A stretch of 64,000 nucleotides of DNA, from positions 68,987,823 to 69,051,822 of the forward strand of contig NC_080419.1 in NCBI RefSeq assembly GCF_029873635.1. Reading direction: 5' to 3'. The translations under genes were made by a program, and so were the position numbers. The DNA is from Malania oleifera (Eukaryota; Streptophyta; Magnoliopsida; Santalales; Ximeniaceae). The notes beneath the pieces were generated by a model. It was not told where the DNA came from, did not search any database, and saw only the letters and a list, made by a program, of their open reading frames with translations. Each line of letters opens with the position of its first letter. Positions within the stretch are counted from its first letter, which is position 1. Below are positions 9,734 through 20,358 of this stretch, one piece after another.

Positions 9734-12063
9734 TGTTGGCCTTAAAAGGCTTAATATATTTTTTTGATGCTAACAAACAAGTAGAACTTAACATGTTTTG
9801 TTTAAGTGATGTATTTTCGGGACTCAATGATGAATGCAAGGTTAAAGAATTCATGAAAGCTTTTATTTCAAAGAAGGATGATTTATATCAAACTTGAAGC
9901 ATGGATTCAAAAATGGATTTAAAGATAAAGCTTGAAGATCATGAGAGCATGAGGATTAAAGAGAACTTGATGAAAGCTTAAAGAAAGATGAAGCAAGCAT
10001 AAAGACCTCAAGGAATTCAAGAATTGCAAATTTGAAAGAATCTATAGGAAATTTCATGTAAGTACTTCAAATAATTTCAATATGGATACATGAAACTCTT
10101 AGGTTAATTTATTGGACCTAAATACCTTTTAACATACTTGGAAAATATTTTTATAAAGTCAAAAATTATTTAAAAAAGGTTAGAATCATTTTTGGAATGA
10201 AAAACACCAAAAAGAGGATTTTCAAAATGCTGTTAATTTTTCTACATCTGCATTGAGGTGTATTTTTCTCTATCAAAAACTCTTTATTTTAAAAACTGTT
10301 CAACATGCAAATTGTAGGCTTTTCTCTTAGATTTCATTTGAAATCAAGATCATTAAATTTGGAGTTACGCATAAAAATTATGACTGAAAAACAGAAAGGT
10401 ACTCAAAACTGACAGCAACCAGTAGACTGTCTGAACTAGGACAGGCGCCTAGGTGGTCAAGCCAGGCGACTGGCTGTGTGTTGGCAGGCGACTGCCACCC
10501 TACTGCCCCTGCTGCTCCTTTAAAAATAACATGGCAGGCGATCGGTGGATTGGGGCAGGTGACTGCAACGAACAGATTTTTAAAAATAACTCAATGGAAA
10601 CATTTTTTAAATGGTTTGCTTGGGGCTCAAACTTTGTGAAAACTTTGGGGATACTCCAAGTCACTTGGGAACCAAGTTACATACCTTTTAAAGTCTATAA
10701 ATAAGCCTCAAAGATCATTGAATCAATGTACCAAGAATTCAAATTCAGAAAAAATTCAAAATCTCTCTCAATTGCTCTCAACACTTAAAGGCACTTTCAC
10801 TCTCATCTTGTCCGAAATTTGCTGAAGTCTTTCTGATTCTTCCACCGGAATTGTGCTACAAATTCTAAATCTTTCAATCATTGAAAGAATTAATCGGTGA
10901 TATACTTCATTGAGCTTCAAGTTAAACTCCATATTGTTATTTACTTTGAAGTATATTAGTTTCTAAATTGTTGTACTAATAAGCTCTTCGTGTGAGCAAG
11001 TTTTTGTACACATCGATTTAATTTTTATCTTGTAGATTGACGATTCCAAGGATTTTTTGAATCATTGGCTAAGCAAGGAGATATTGCTTAGAGAGGCGGG
11101 CTCTAGCCTATTTAAGGAGTGACCGAACGAAGGGGACATCGTTTGGAGAGGCGGGCTCTAGCCTAGTGAAGGAGTGTTTGAGCGTGGGGTATTGCTTGTA
11201 AAGGTTTTGTTCCACCCGTCAACAGAACAAGTTTAGTGAATCCTTTGGTGGTTTGCCAAAGGTGAGGACGTAGGCTAGGTATAAGCCGAACCTCATAAAA
11301 ATCTTTGTCTCACTCTCTCTTTCCCTATTCTTTATTTTCAGTACATATTTAAATTGCGTAGATGGTTTAAATTTAAAATCATATAAACTGCGTAAATTTA
11401 GAAATCAAGTAAACCTTAAAGTTTGATTTTGATTTGGGTTGCGAAAACCGAAAGAGAGTACATTGGTTGAACTATTCTTTGCGGAAACCATACGGGAGTA
11501 CATTACTTGGCTAAACACCCCAAAGATAAATTAACTTAAGAGTTTATTTGAATTCTGAAGTTTGGAAAGAATAATTGGATTTTATATTGAACATCATATT
11601 GAAGAAGAAATTTCATATATACAAGGCTTTGTTCAAAACTCACATTCACCACAGGGCTGAAAACATCAAAAGCTGAAAGTTACATTTATTATATTGATTG
11701 TGATTGGATGGTATAAAGATTTGTTTTATATTCCAAGAGTCTTAAATCTTGAATGATTTCATCAATCCAATAGTGTTGCAGTGAACTTATATTTGGTAAA
11801 TAAATTGTGGTTGTGTTGGTTTGGAAATTGTGATTAATTGTTTGATTGTTTTTACTTTGAAAGTATGGTTGAAGATTGAATGTTTAATTGTGTTGTTGAT
11901 TAATTGTTCAAAAGAAACCAAGTTCATGTTTGATTGACAAAATAAATAAACAAGTCAAAGAATTGGTTAAATCATAAAAGAAGTTAAGGACTTTAAAAGA
12001 ATTAAAGAGAAAGTTTTAAAAAGTCAATTCACCCCCCCTCTTGGGAAGCTATTCCTAATTTCA
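9734..12063 (+). mobile_element. SIRE-like solo LTR-D downstream of G1 pol
   Basis: A 2330-bp sequence beginning TGTTGGCCTTAAAAGGC and ending CCTAATTTCA. Flanks AGTAT (9729-9733) and GGTAT (12064-12068) form a 5-bp duplication with one change. The uninterrupted sequence around this target is visible in G3 (minus strand near 62560-62580), which confirms both ends. Like LTR-C it has a TATA box (10696-10703), a CAGGCGACTGCC array, and no coding sequence. Its 3' end runs about 27 bp further than that of LTR-C, past the run of C. Confidence 0.85.
10421..10573 (+). promoter_or_regulatory. CAGGCGACTGCC-type motif array in LTR-D
   Basis: Copies read CAGGCGCCTAGG, CAGGCGACTGGC, CAGGCGACTGCC, CAGGCGATCGG and CAGGTGACTGC. 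The block sits about 120 bp upstream of the TATA box at 10696-10703, as in LTR-C. Confidence 0.55.
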
Positions 12064-12355
12064 GGTATGGGTATGTATGTATGTATGTAGTACTCTGTTA
12101 TCGTATTAGTATTGTGTGGTTGGTCTCTGGGAGAGTCTTGTTGTATTATGAGCTCTCAAGGTCGTGTATGTATGTAACCACGATATTCTTCCGCCATAAG
12201 TGAGGGAATGTATGTCGGTATGTATGTATTGTAACAGGGCTGCGTATAAATGGTCGCCAGTTCTTCTTAGAATATGTATGTATTTAGTTGTATAATTGAG
12301 TTTGTAATGAGAGATTGCAAATTTCGAGTATGAAATTTTTGTAAGGAGGAGAGGT
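12064..12355 (+). other. G1 3' untranslated spacer with polypurine tract
   Basis: Between the LTR-D insertion and the 3' LTR. It holds GTATGTATGTAT repeats and ends in the purine run AAGGAGGAGAGG (12343-12354), the expected primer for plus-strand synthesis right before the LTR. Confidence 0.7.
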
Positions 12356-14212
12356 TGTAAGAACCCGAACTATGATATATGGATTAATTATGTAAAAGAA
12401 GGGTAAATTGGTAAATTGTGCAGAGTTCATCAACGAGGCTAGAATTCATCGACGAAGTCCCTTTTGTTCTTGACGATGAAATTCAGAGGCTCGTCGATGA
12501 GGAGAAGTCGAGAGATTTTGAGAAACCGGGAATCTCAGGCTCGTCAACGAAGGCGCCATTTCGTCGATGAGGGTGTCCGAGTCAAGGGCTATAAATATCA
12601 CTATCCTTTGCTTAATCACTAAGTTATCTCAAGAATATCCTCTCCCTCTCTCTCTAGAACTTGAAGAATTCTCTCTCTCTAGGTTTCCTCACCGTTCATC
12701 ACCTGATTAGTAAATCTAACGTTACCACGTAGATCAGGGGAGGATTCTCTATGTTTTTAGCGGATCAGAATCTCATTTCGAGTAGTTTCGGGTTTCAGGC
12801 CAAAATCGAGGTAAGACTAAGTTTTCTTTTCTGATTCGAAATATGTGTAGTAGTATGAGTTGTAAGCATATATTGTACAATGGTTTATAGGTTTTGGAGT
12901 CTCGGTTCGTAGTTTTGGAGATCGTAGAGTTCGTAGTTGGAATTCGGGTAAGGTAAGGGGATTTAGTTTATATCAGTTACTTTTTGAAATCAAGATTGGT
13001 GAGCTTGTAGACTACGATCGTATGTATGTTTTGACTGCTTATTTGGGAAAATCTATTGGGTAAAATACTAGATTTTCAAGTTACAGTTTTCGAGAAAATT
13101 TGGGGATTTCGGGTATCATCTCTGCTTTGTTTATAAAACTGGTTGTTTTGTTTAAACTGTATTATTGAGATGATTGTTATCCATATTTGTATAAAACTGT
13201 ATGCTTGAATTGGAAAACGATATGATCTGCCGTAAACCAAATGAGTGTGGAATATATGGTTGTATGTAATTGTTCCAGGTATTTGTAAAATAGCTATGTG
13301 GTGGCTAATTATCGTATGCTGATGAGTATAGGAACGTGAGTTCCAAAATGATTCCAAGTTTTGTGAAATCAGCTATGTGGCGGCTAATCACTGTACGCTG
13401 AAACAGTTATGTGGCGGCTAAATAACATACGCTGCGCCATGTACCGGTTCATTACCATGGGCGAGAGTGTCCGGCTCTATATTCGAGGGTGTGAAATCAC
13501 CAGTGTGTTTCGGCTAGTCATCGAAGGGTTTCAGCTACACCGTATTGGCAACGTAATCGCTGTGAGGCTCCGGTCTTCGCAAGGTAGTTGCGTATTAGTG
13601 TGACTACATTGACCGTATGTTTGGGTATCGTATGTATTAGAATGGATTTGTGAAAATACTATAACTGTATGGAAATGTTTTCGAACTGTATCGTATTGTA
13701 GTTTTACGTTAAATAACACTGGTATACCACACACTAATATAACCTATTTTCTTCCTTACTGAGAGGTGTCTCACCCCGAATGTATATACAAATGTTTTCA
13801 GGTCCTTCGGGTAGCCGAAACTAGCATCATAGCATCCAGAAGCGGGGGTGTCGTTTAGCTACATTTAGTGCTTGAGTAGGTACGAGTTTTTTAACCGGGT
13901 TGTCATGATGGTTTTTGTAGACACCCGGAGTATGTATTGTAATTATGGGATTGTATATCTTAGTGTTGTATGGGTTTGTATATCCTAGTGTTGTATAAAC
14001 TCTGGTATGGTATGATATATGTATAGGTGAAACATTTTTCGCTGCGTATTTGATGAGTATTCATGTATATGTGTATGGGTATAGGGCATCCGTATACCCC
14101 ACGGGGTCGGACCCTCTTATTGTATTGTATCATGTATGTTTTAATTGATACAGAGACATGTTAGGTTACTATTTTCACACTTGGGACCCATCTGCGGGTT
14201 CAAGGCGTGACA
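12356..14212 (+). repeat. G1 3' LTR
   Basis: 1857 bp, TGTAAGAACCC to GGCGTGACA. It carries a motif array (12421-12575) and the TATA box TATAAATA at 12590-12597. It has no insertion and so shows the sequence that LTR-C split in the 5' LTR. A subrepeat of the GGCGGCTAA-TAC-GTACGCTG type recurs at 13300-13435. Confidence 0.9.
12421..12575 (+). promoter_or_regulatory. CTCGTCGACGAG-type motif array in G1 3' LTR
   Basis: About six imperfect copies, including TTCATCGACGAA, CTCGTCGATGAG, CTCGTCAACGAA and TTCGTCGATGAG. Many differ from the palindrome by single C-to-T or G-to-A changes. The TATA box follows within about 20 bp. Confidence 0.6.
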
Positions 14213-15450
14213 ATACAAATATGACAATCAGTTCGTGAGAGTGTAAGCAATAGGATCTTTGTGTCAAAATAATAGTCTCAATCACAGTGCAGCAACAAAG
14301 ATCTTCAGCACACAAGCAAATATCTCAAAATATATTTCTTAAAAAATAAGCACACGAGATATTTGGAAGATGGTTTGCAAAATATTATTTCACAAACAAA
14401 ACGCAATACGAACTCTTGAGTATTGCAATGAATATGCAAAACTCAAAAGCTCAAGGAAGTTTTCCTATGGAAGACTTATTTACGAAGCCCCCTATGAGAA
14501 CTTGAAGCTTACTCTCTATGAAAAATGAATCTCAATCAGAACAAATAAGAAAGAGTTTAAGTTTGGTGAGATAAACACAAGAAAACTCTTACAAAGAAGT
14601 ATTTTCAATATAAATGAGTAAGAGAGTAGTATATGGCCTGAATATAAGATTTTGGATTTTTGAAAATCAAAGGATATTTGCTAATTATAATTGCTAATCT
14701 CATGCTAATTTTTGTAAATAAGGGGGTATATATAGACACCCTTGAATTTTTTACCATTTGGGAACTGTTTGTCATTTTTGGAATGTTTAAATGAGGCTAA
14801 TTAAAAAATAACAGTGTTTTAACCTTGGTAATTTCAGATAACCCGAGAGGACCGGTCGACCAAACTTAAGGTTCGGTTGACCGAGTGTTTGGGTTCGGTC
14901 GACCGGGAGAATTTTAAACTAGAAAGATGGTTGAGCATACTTGAGGGTTTCAAAGGTGATTTTCCAAATCCGCACGATTCGATCGACCAAATCATTTTGA
15001 ACTAAGAGGTTCGGTCAACTGAGCAGTTGGCATTTCCCATGTGGGGGTTCGGTTGACTAGGGCGTTGCCCATATAATCTTGGTTGGTCGACCGGGAGATC
15101 AATATGTTGACTCGGTGGGGGTTTAGTCGATCGAAGAGTTCTGCGTGTAGAAGATTGGTCGACCGAACATGCTCTTTTGTGCATTTCAGTCTTTTTCTTC
15201 TTATAAAGTTACCTCTATTCACATGATAATCAACACTAAGATTATGGGGACCATTTTCATGCAATATTGTGAGTCCTATGGTCGATCTAAGGCCTTTGAG
15301 CATATACCCTAAAAATCTGGTGTCGGTCAACCAAGGGTGATCCCTCATCTATGGTCTTGAACTTATCTATCCTTCCATGCAGGTAAGAGATTAATTATTA
15401 CAGACCCTTGAACTTAAATTATTACAGACCCAATAAAATTACAACAAATG

Positions 15451-15513
<63 letters not shown>

Positions 15514-15651
15514 GGGTCTTCATAATTCTTCAAGTTGCTGCATGCTATCAATGTGATCGAGTTAGTATGATCCTGCACACAAACTTGAAAGTCATCAAAT
15601 AAAAAGAGTATTTGTCATTATCAAAATCGAGTATGACCCATAGGGTCAATA
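14213..15651 (-). mobile_element. SIRE-like LTR-A, right (5') part
   Basis: Continuation of the LTR cut by G1. On the minus strand it would start TATTGACCC (TG to TA at the terminus, a C-to-T change on the + strand) followed by GATTTTGATAATGACAAA, the start seen in LTR-B. A minus-strand TATA box lies at 14727-14735, and a GTCGAC-core motif array just upstream of it at 14850-15180. A (TA)n(TG)n microsatellite occupies about 15448-15511. The right flank TTCTG (15652-15656) is the proposed second target-site copy. Confidence 0.7.
14850..15180 (-). promoter_or_regulatory. TTCGGTCGACCGAA-type motif array in LTR-A
   Basis: At least nine copies of a self-complementary word: CCGGTCGACCAAA, TTCGGTTGACCGAG, TTCGGTCGACCGGG, TTCGATCGACCAAA, TTCGGTCAACTGAG, TTCGGTTGACTAGG, TTGGTCGACCGGG, TTAGTCGATCGAAG and TTGGTCGACCGAAC. 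Spacing is irregular, about 25-55 bp. It lies upstream of the minus-strand TATA box, in U3. Confidence 0.6.
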
Positions 15652-15659
15652 TTCTGCCT

Positions 15660-16522
15660 CCAAGATTTTCTTTCACTCCAGATGACACCCTCAAAACACA
15701 AAAATTCTATGAATTTATCCTAGTAGACTTAGATTCCATAACCTTAAAGAAAGCATTTCAATAAAGACGATCCAAATTGGATTGACTTTTGTACCGTTAG
15801 GATTGAGAAAATTCTCAGTCCCATTGATTGGAATATGTTAATGGTTAAACAAAAGTCATTCTCAATACCTTTCAATCCCCAAGGATATTCTTATTACGAT
15901 TATCAGAAAGGCTGGTATAATGCTTTCTATCTTCATAATTTTAATCATTCTTGGTTTTTTTTATTTCAAAAATATTTTCAAAAAAACCATTCCAAATTGG
16001 TTTTTAGAATGGTGGATCTACTTTGGAAGTACTGGGTAGATTCTCCCAGAGTTTGCAAAACCAGGTTTTCAACTATTTCAACAAGCTATGGAATTTAAAG
16101 ACAGTGCCCTTGCTACTTTCAAATATTTTTCGTAGCTTAATGTTCCATGGATTGTTTGTTGGGATTTCATAAAAGTTCAAGACCACTGCTTTGTTCCCTC
16201 TCTTGCAAGGCAATTCAAGATCAAGCAGTGGAGCAATTTCAATGCGGAGAGGCTCCATTTGAATAATGTCAAAAATTGGATCAATCAGGTTAAAGGTTTG
16301 GCAGGTTCAGGTTCTTCAAAGAAGCGGTCTGATTTTTTAACCAGACACAACCTTTTTATTGCAAAGCTTGCGGCCACAGAATTAGACGAAGAAAGCACAA
16401 GAATTTTGGATGAATTCAAAAAATCAAGTCCTAAAAAAACTCATTCCTCTCCAGCAGTGAATGACCCGTTTTCAAGACTCTCAGGATCCATATGATTTAG
16501 ATATCAATCTAGATTTGTTTGG
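15660..16522 (+). pseudogene. Broken coat/gag-like coding remnant, possibly pararetroviral
   Basis: Open pieces in two frames read as one decayed protein: PPRFSFTPDDTLKTQKFYEF near 15660, YYDYQKGWYNAFYL and NHSWFFLFQKYF in the 15835-16098 piece, WIVCWDFIKV near 16150, and a Ser/Lys-rich tail that ends near 16522. The pattern (Tyr-rich YYDY, HSWFF, a basic tail) resembles a capsid-type protein that recurs in plant genomes and that I associate with endogenous pararetroviruses or related retroelements. That is recall, not a search. Several stops and shifts interrupt it and no functional product is possible. Confidence 0.4.
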
Positions 16523-16960
16523 GTAATACAATTCAAATTTTACAGGTAAATTATTAAGTGGGCCCCAACCATTCTCGTTGTCAACTATTACTCAACTTTT
16601 GATAAAGGAGATTCTCCTTTATCGACATCTTCAAAAGTTTCGATCTAGCTTCAACCACGTCAAAAGTTTGGATAAGATTATCATCTTACCAAACTCTTTC
16701 AATTATTTGCTTTTAACACGCGAGAATCTTTCCTGCTTTTTTCTTATATAAATTGTAATAAACTTTTTTAAGTTTTAAAGTTTGTTCTATCCTTTATTTA
16801 CTTCTATTTATTTATTTATTTATTTGTTCATAAAGAGTTGAAGATTAGTTAAGATTTATAACAATTACTATTGATGTACCAACTTTAAGATTAAAAAAAA
16901 ATAGTCTGACAAACTTGAAAATTTCAACAAATATGACAATTTTAAAAAGTTTATAACATA
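16523..16960 (+). promoter_or_regulatory. Non-coding tail with promoter-like TATA
   Basis: Directly after the last stop of the remnant. It holds TTCTTATATAAATTG near 16740-16755 followed by AATAAACTT, then T-rich sequence and TTTA repeats near 16805-16825. In pararetroviruses a promoter and a poly(A) signal lie after the final gene; whether that applies here is not shown. Confidence 0.25.
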
Positions 16961-17008
16961 ACTCAGATCATCATATGTAGATGCAACTCTCCTAAAATCA
17001 TAGTAGAT
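16961..17008. repeat. 48-bp direct repeat, copy 1
   Basis: ATCATCATATGTAGATGCAA and the bases after it recur at 19493-19540 in the same orientation with one mismatch over 48 bp. On the minus strand both copies would encode YDFRRVASTYDD. The pair brackets LTR-B. Confidence 0.8.
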
Positions 17009-17445
17009 CACTTCCGAAACTTCTATATGATTTTAAAGGTTCATCTTCAAATAATAAACTTGGAGGTGTTGGTCTTTTGTAATAAGTTCTAGCACTTTTG
17101 TTTTTCCAAGAATTATTGTTTATTTTATTTATCTCAAAGTTACTTTCTTCTCTAAAACTTTTTTCTAGATCATGAATAACTTTTTCTTTTGTTAAAGTAT
17201 TAACGTTTTTATGTTTTTTAAGAAGTTTTTCAATTTTTTTAGTGATTCGATCATTTTGAGATTCAAAACTAAAATTAATGTCAGATAATGAGAAAATGCT
17301 TGAATATTGGTTCTTTCTTTTTTACTTTTACTTGTTTCTCCTTTTTCAAAGACACTATTATTTTTAATCTCTAATGATCCTTCTAAAATATTTTCAATTC
17401 TTGTAGATTGATTTGCAATAGATTGAAGTATTTGATTTGTATAAT
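16990..17445 (-). pseudogene. Minus-strand coding remnant, possibly pararetroviral
   Basis: On the minus strand a Lys/Asn-rich reading frame can be followed: STRIENILEGSLEIKNN, then KKIEKLLKKHKNVN, and a conserved-looking ARTYYKRPTPPSLLFEDE, before a stop near 17005. The YYxRPTPP word recurs, as far as I recall, in plant endogenous pararetrovirus or related polyproteins near a movement-protein region. It lies in opposite orientation to the 15660-16522 piece, so the locus is rearranged or derives from two insertions. LTR-B is inserted at its upstream end. Confidence 0.35.
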
Positions 17446-19465
17446 TGTTAGTCTTGGTGCAATCCCAAGAGGAAGGGTGAATTGGGTATTTAAAATTTTG
17501 TCATAAGTTCAACTAATCTAACAATCAGTATTACACAAACCTAGAGTCTTTTTATGTAATCGTACACCCAATCAAATATTCAAACAATAAACATAAACAT
17601 ACATGTGCAAAAAGTAAATTGCGAAAAATAAAATTAACACCAGATATATTATCTGGGTTCGGCCAATAATGCCTACGTCCCCGCCTTAGCTCACAAGTAC
17701 AAGGATTTCACTAATGCTCACTTAACGAGTGGAGCGGCACCAGTTGCAACCAGGTCAATTAATGAGGTTGACCTCAACCTACAACTACACATTACCAAGA
17801 TGGTGCACCTACTTTTCCTAACCGGGTCTAAGCCAATTTAGGACTATTCAATAAGGCTAGCCTCCCTCTTTAGGCCCACGCCTAGAATACAACAGATATA
17901 AAAATTTGCATACACGGAAATATGCTTCTACACAAGCAGATATGTACTACAATACAACACAGTATAATCAATGCATACCAATGATGTAAGAATTATAAGT
18001 TCAGTGATGTATGTGTGCAATCAACACTCAAAATAATGTCTATATTCAATCTAGCACAAGAATGTATAATCTAAACAGTCTTTGAAACAAATAATCAATG
18101 TAAATCAATGACTTCAAGTTTCAAAGTATTTTAACAAGATTATTCAAAATATCTCAAATATGATTTTCTCACAAATAATAACTCAAGAGATATTTAAGAA
18201 TATGTAAGCTTGTGAAAAATATTTTTGCAAATCAAAAACACATAAACTTGATGAGTTTTGTAATGATGATGCAAAGACTCACTAGTTATGAAGATTTTTC
18301 CTACGCAAAGATTTATTAGATAAAATCGGGGGGAAAATCTTTGCTTAACCCCCAAAAGAAAATTACATGCACAAAAACAAGTGAGGATTTCTAACAATAT
18401 AGAATAATCAATAAAACACTCATAATGCTATATTTCTCAAAGGAATGGAAGTATTTGAGTGTATGAGATTGGTATAAGGAAATAAGGCTATCAAAAATTC
18501 AGAGGAAATTTTGCTAATTAAAATCCCTAATCACTCTCTAATCCAAGCAAATGAGCCCCTATATATAGAGAATGACTAAATTTTGATCGTTTGGGACATA
18601 GAGGTAATTATTAAAAATATTTTAAAACTGCTTAATGAAATTAATCCTATTTAACCTTTCTTAACTGCGTTAAAAAAATAAAAAAACCTGAGAGTTTCTA
18701 GTACTCGATTCATTGTTCGGTCGCCCGAACAGACACACTCAGATTAGTTATTTTTGAAGTTCGGGTGTCCGAATATTGGCTCGGTTTGCTGAACCGAGAT
18801 GATTCTCCAAAAGTCCGCAATTCGACTGCTCAGTCCTAAGTTCGGTAGCCCAAGACAATTTTGAATGTTAAAGTTCGAGTTGCCGACTTTGTGGGAAAAG
18901 TCAGAATTGTAGTTCAGTGGCCCAAGAACGCTACGATCATTTTTAGTTCGGTCACCCGAAACTAAGTCAACTTTCTGACTGGTCAAAGGTTCGGTCGGCT
19001 GATGTGTTTTGAACACTAGAGGTTCGATCACCCGAAGCCTCACTAATTTTGCCCTTTAAGTCTTGATTTAATTCAATTTATTCTCCTAATATTGTATGTG
19101 ATATTGGGGACTAACCTAAGTGTAAGTGTAAAGACATAGGGTCTCTTTAAGGTCTAGGCTTTTCAATTAAGCCTAAAAACCTTGCGTCGGTCGACCTTCA
19201 GTCGACCTAAGTCTTGTCTAAGGTCATTCGAGCTTATAGTTCTTACCATGCATGATATGCATTAATATTATAGACCTTTCCTATTTTAGACTCGAAATGG
19301 ACATAATGTAAATTACAATAAATGAGTTTTCAAAGTCTTTAGTTTTCAAGTCTTCACATGCCATTAAGTGATCTTACTAATATAAGTCTACATACAAATT
19401 TGAAAAACATTAAATACTGAATTATTTGTCATAATCAAAACAGGATATGACTTATAAGGTAAATA
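17446..19465 (-). mobile_element. SIRE-like solo LTR-B
   Basis: A 2020-bp minus-strand LTR. Its + strand left end is TGTTAGTCTTGGTGCAATCC and its right end AAGGTAAATA. Flanks ATAAT (17441-17445) and CTAAT (19466-19470) agree in 4 of 5 bases. It aligns block by block with LTR-A and more loosely with LTR-C and LTR-D in reverse. A minus-strand TATA box is at about 18560-18567, with a motif array (18700-19030) upstream of it. No coding sequence is present, so it is a solo LTR. Confidence 0.75.
18700..19030 (-). promoter_or_regulatory. TTCGGTCGCCCGAA-type motif array in LTR-B
   Basis: Around nine copies of a TTCGG-(1-5)-CCGAA-like word: TTCGGTCGCCCGAA, TTCGGGTGTCCGAAT, TTCGGTAGCCCAA, TTCGAGTTGCCGA, TTCGGTCACCCGAA, TTCGGTCGGCTGA and TTCGATCACCCGAA. 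It is placed upstream of the minus-strand TATA box as in LTR-A, but the centre of the word differs (CGCCCG instead of CGACCG). Confidence 0.55.
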
Positions 19466-20213
19466 CTAATTATTTTGACTAATTATTACATTACTCATAT
19501 CATCATATGTAGATGCAACTCTCCTAAAATCATAGTAGATATAACATTGTTAGGTTTGTCCATTGTTGGTACAATCATAAAAATATGTCTCTTTTGTATT
19601 ATAATATCTTTTTACTTGCGACATATGATAACCATCTTACATGTGCAAAAATATCTTTAAATATCCTTTCATACTTTCAAACAATTTATTAACCCTTTTG
19701 TTTTAAAAATCTAAGCTCTATTGAGAATTATAAAAACATAATACCCTAAATTTTTTTTCTATTTAGAAAAAGAAAAGAAAAGAAAAGATGAGAAATGAAA
19801 TGAAAATATTTTTCATTGCATTTTCATATAAAATATGATTTAAATAAAATTTTGTTTAAATATAATTGAAAACTTTAAAAAATTAAATATTACAACATAA
19901 AATCAAATTTTCATGTAATTATGTTGTGTATTTATTTTTTATTTTTTAATTTTTTCTCAATAACCTAACATAAAATGGTATTTGGTAAAATGAAGTGCTG
20001 GACATTCATTTCTCGAATAAAGAATCATACTCTAAGTTAATGACCTAAATTCTTTTATATCATATATAGTTTTTTTAAATATATATTTTAAAAATATTCA
20101 CATAAAAATTTAGAATTCAATTTTAATTGGGAAAAATTGACCATTTTTACGTTAAGCTGTTGTATTTTTTCCGTGGTTTTTCGTATGGTAAGCGCTAGCT
20201 GGTGACGTTGGTC
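19466..20213. other. AT-rich upstream region of the KH gene
   Basis: After LTR-B it holds the second copy of the 48-bp repeat (19493-19540) and a short minus-strand coding-like scrap around it, then very AT-rich sequence with no element ends or genes recognised. The last 100 bp become GC-richer toward the promoter. Confidence 0.5.
19493..19540. repeat. 48-bp direct repeat, copy 2
   Basis: Matches 16961-17008 with a single difference (T for G near the start). It may mark two copies of the same decayed element or a local duplication. Confidence 0.8.
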
Positions 20214-20220
20214 TATAAAA
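20214..20220 (+). promoter_or_regulatory. TATA box of the KH-domain gene
   Basis: TATAAAA about 145 bp before the start codon. A pyrimidine-rich leader with CTCTCTCTGTCTCTGTCTCT follows, typical of plant 5' leaders. Transcription would start near 20245. Confidence 0.6.
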
Positions 20221-20358
20221 GCACCCCAAACCCTCACCGCACTTCCAATCCGTCATATATATCTAGGGTTTCTCTTTTCTCTCTCTGTCTCTGTCTCTCT
20301 CACGCACACATTCGGGGATTTGCAGAGCTGAGACTTGCGCAGCAAGGCCACCGGGGCA

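Larger units (their letters stand above)
948..14212 (+). mobile_element. Ty3/gypsy element G1 (Tekay-like chromovirus), nested
   Basis: A complete but inactive gypsy element. It begins TGTAAGAACCC and ends GGCGTGACA; both LTRs share these ends. The flanks ATGCA (943-947) and ATACA (14213-14217) are a target-site duplication with one change. Order inside: 5' LTR, tRNA-Met-type primer site, gag with zinc knuckle, protease, RT, RNase H, integrase, chromodomain-like tail, polypurine tract, 3' LTR. That order, and the wording of the RT and C-terminal motifs, fit the Tekay/Del chromovirus clade. Two SIRE-like LTRs (2775-5058 and 9734-12063) lie inside; without them and their 5-bp duplications the element is about 8.6 kb. 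Every reading frame is broken by stops or shifts. Confidence 0.9.

Noticed and set aside
2775-12063. LTR-C and LTR-D as the two LTRs of one element enclosing the G1 genes
   Set aside because: Each has its own 5-bp target duplication, and the sequence between them is G1's own gag-pol, with the G1 LTRs outside. They are two independent solo LTRs.
14850-15180. CRISPR-like array of short palindromic repeats
   Set aside because: The words are short (12-14 bp), degenerate and irregularly spaced, lie in plant LTRs next to TATA boxes, and have no cas genes nearby.
15448-15511. (TA)n(TG)n tract as a functional element
   Set aside because: An ordinary microsatellite; a similar tract occurs at 38102-38128 in an unrelated LTR.
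20335-20358. Start of the KH protein upstream of the ATG at 20359
   Set aside because: The frame is open upstream, but the only initiator-like codon there is TTG; the ATG at 20359 is the first ATG in the frame.
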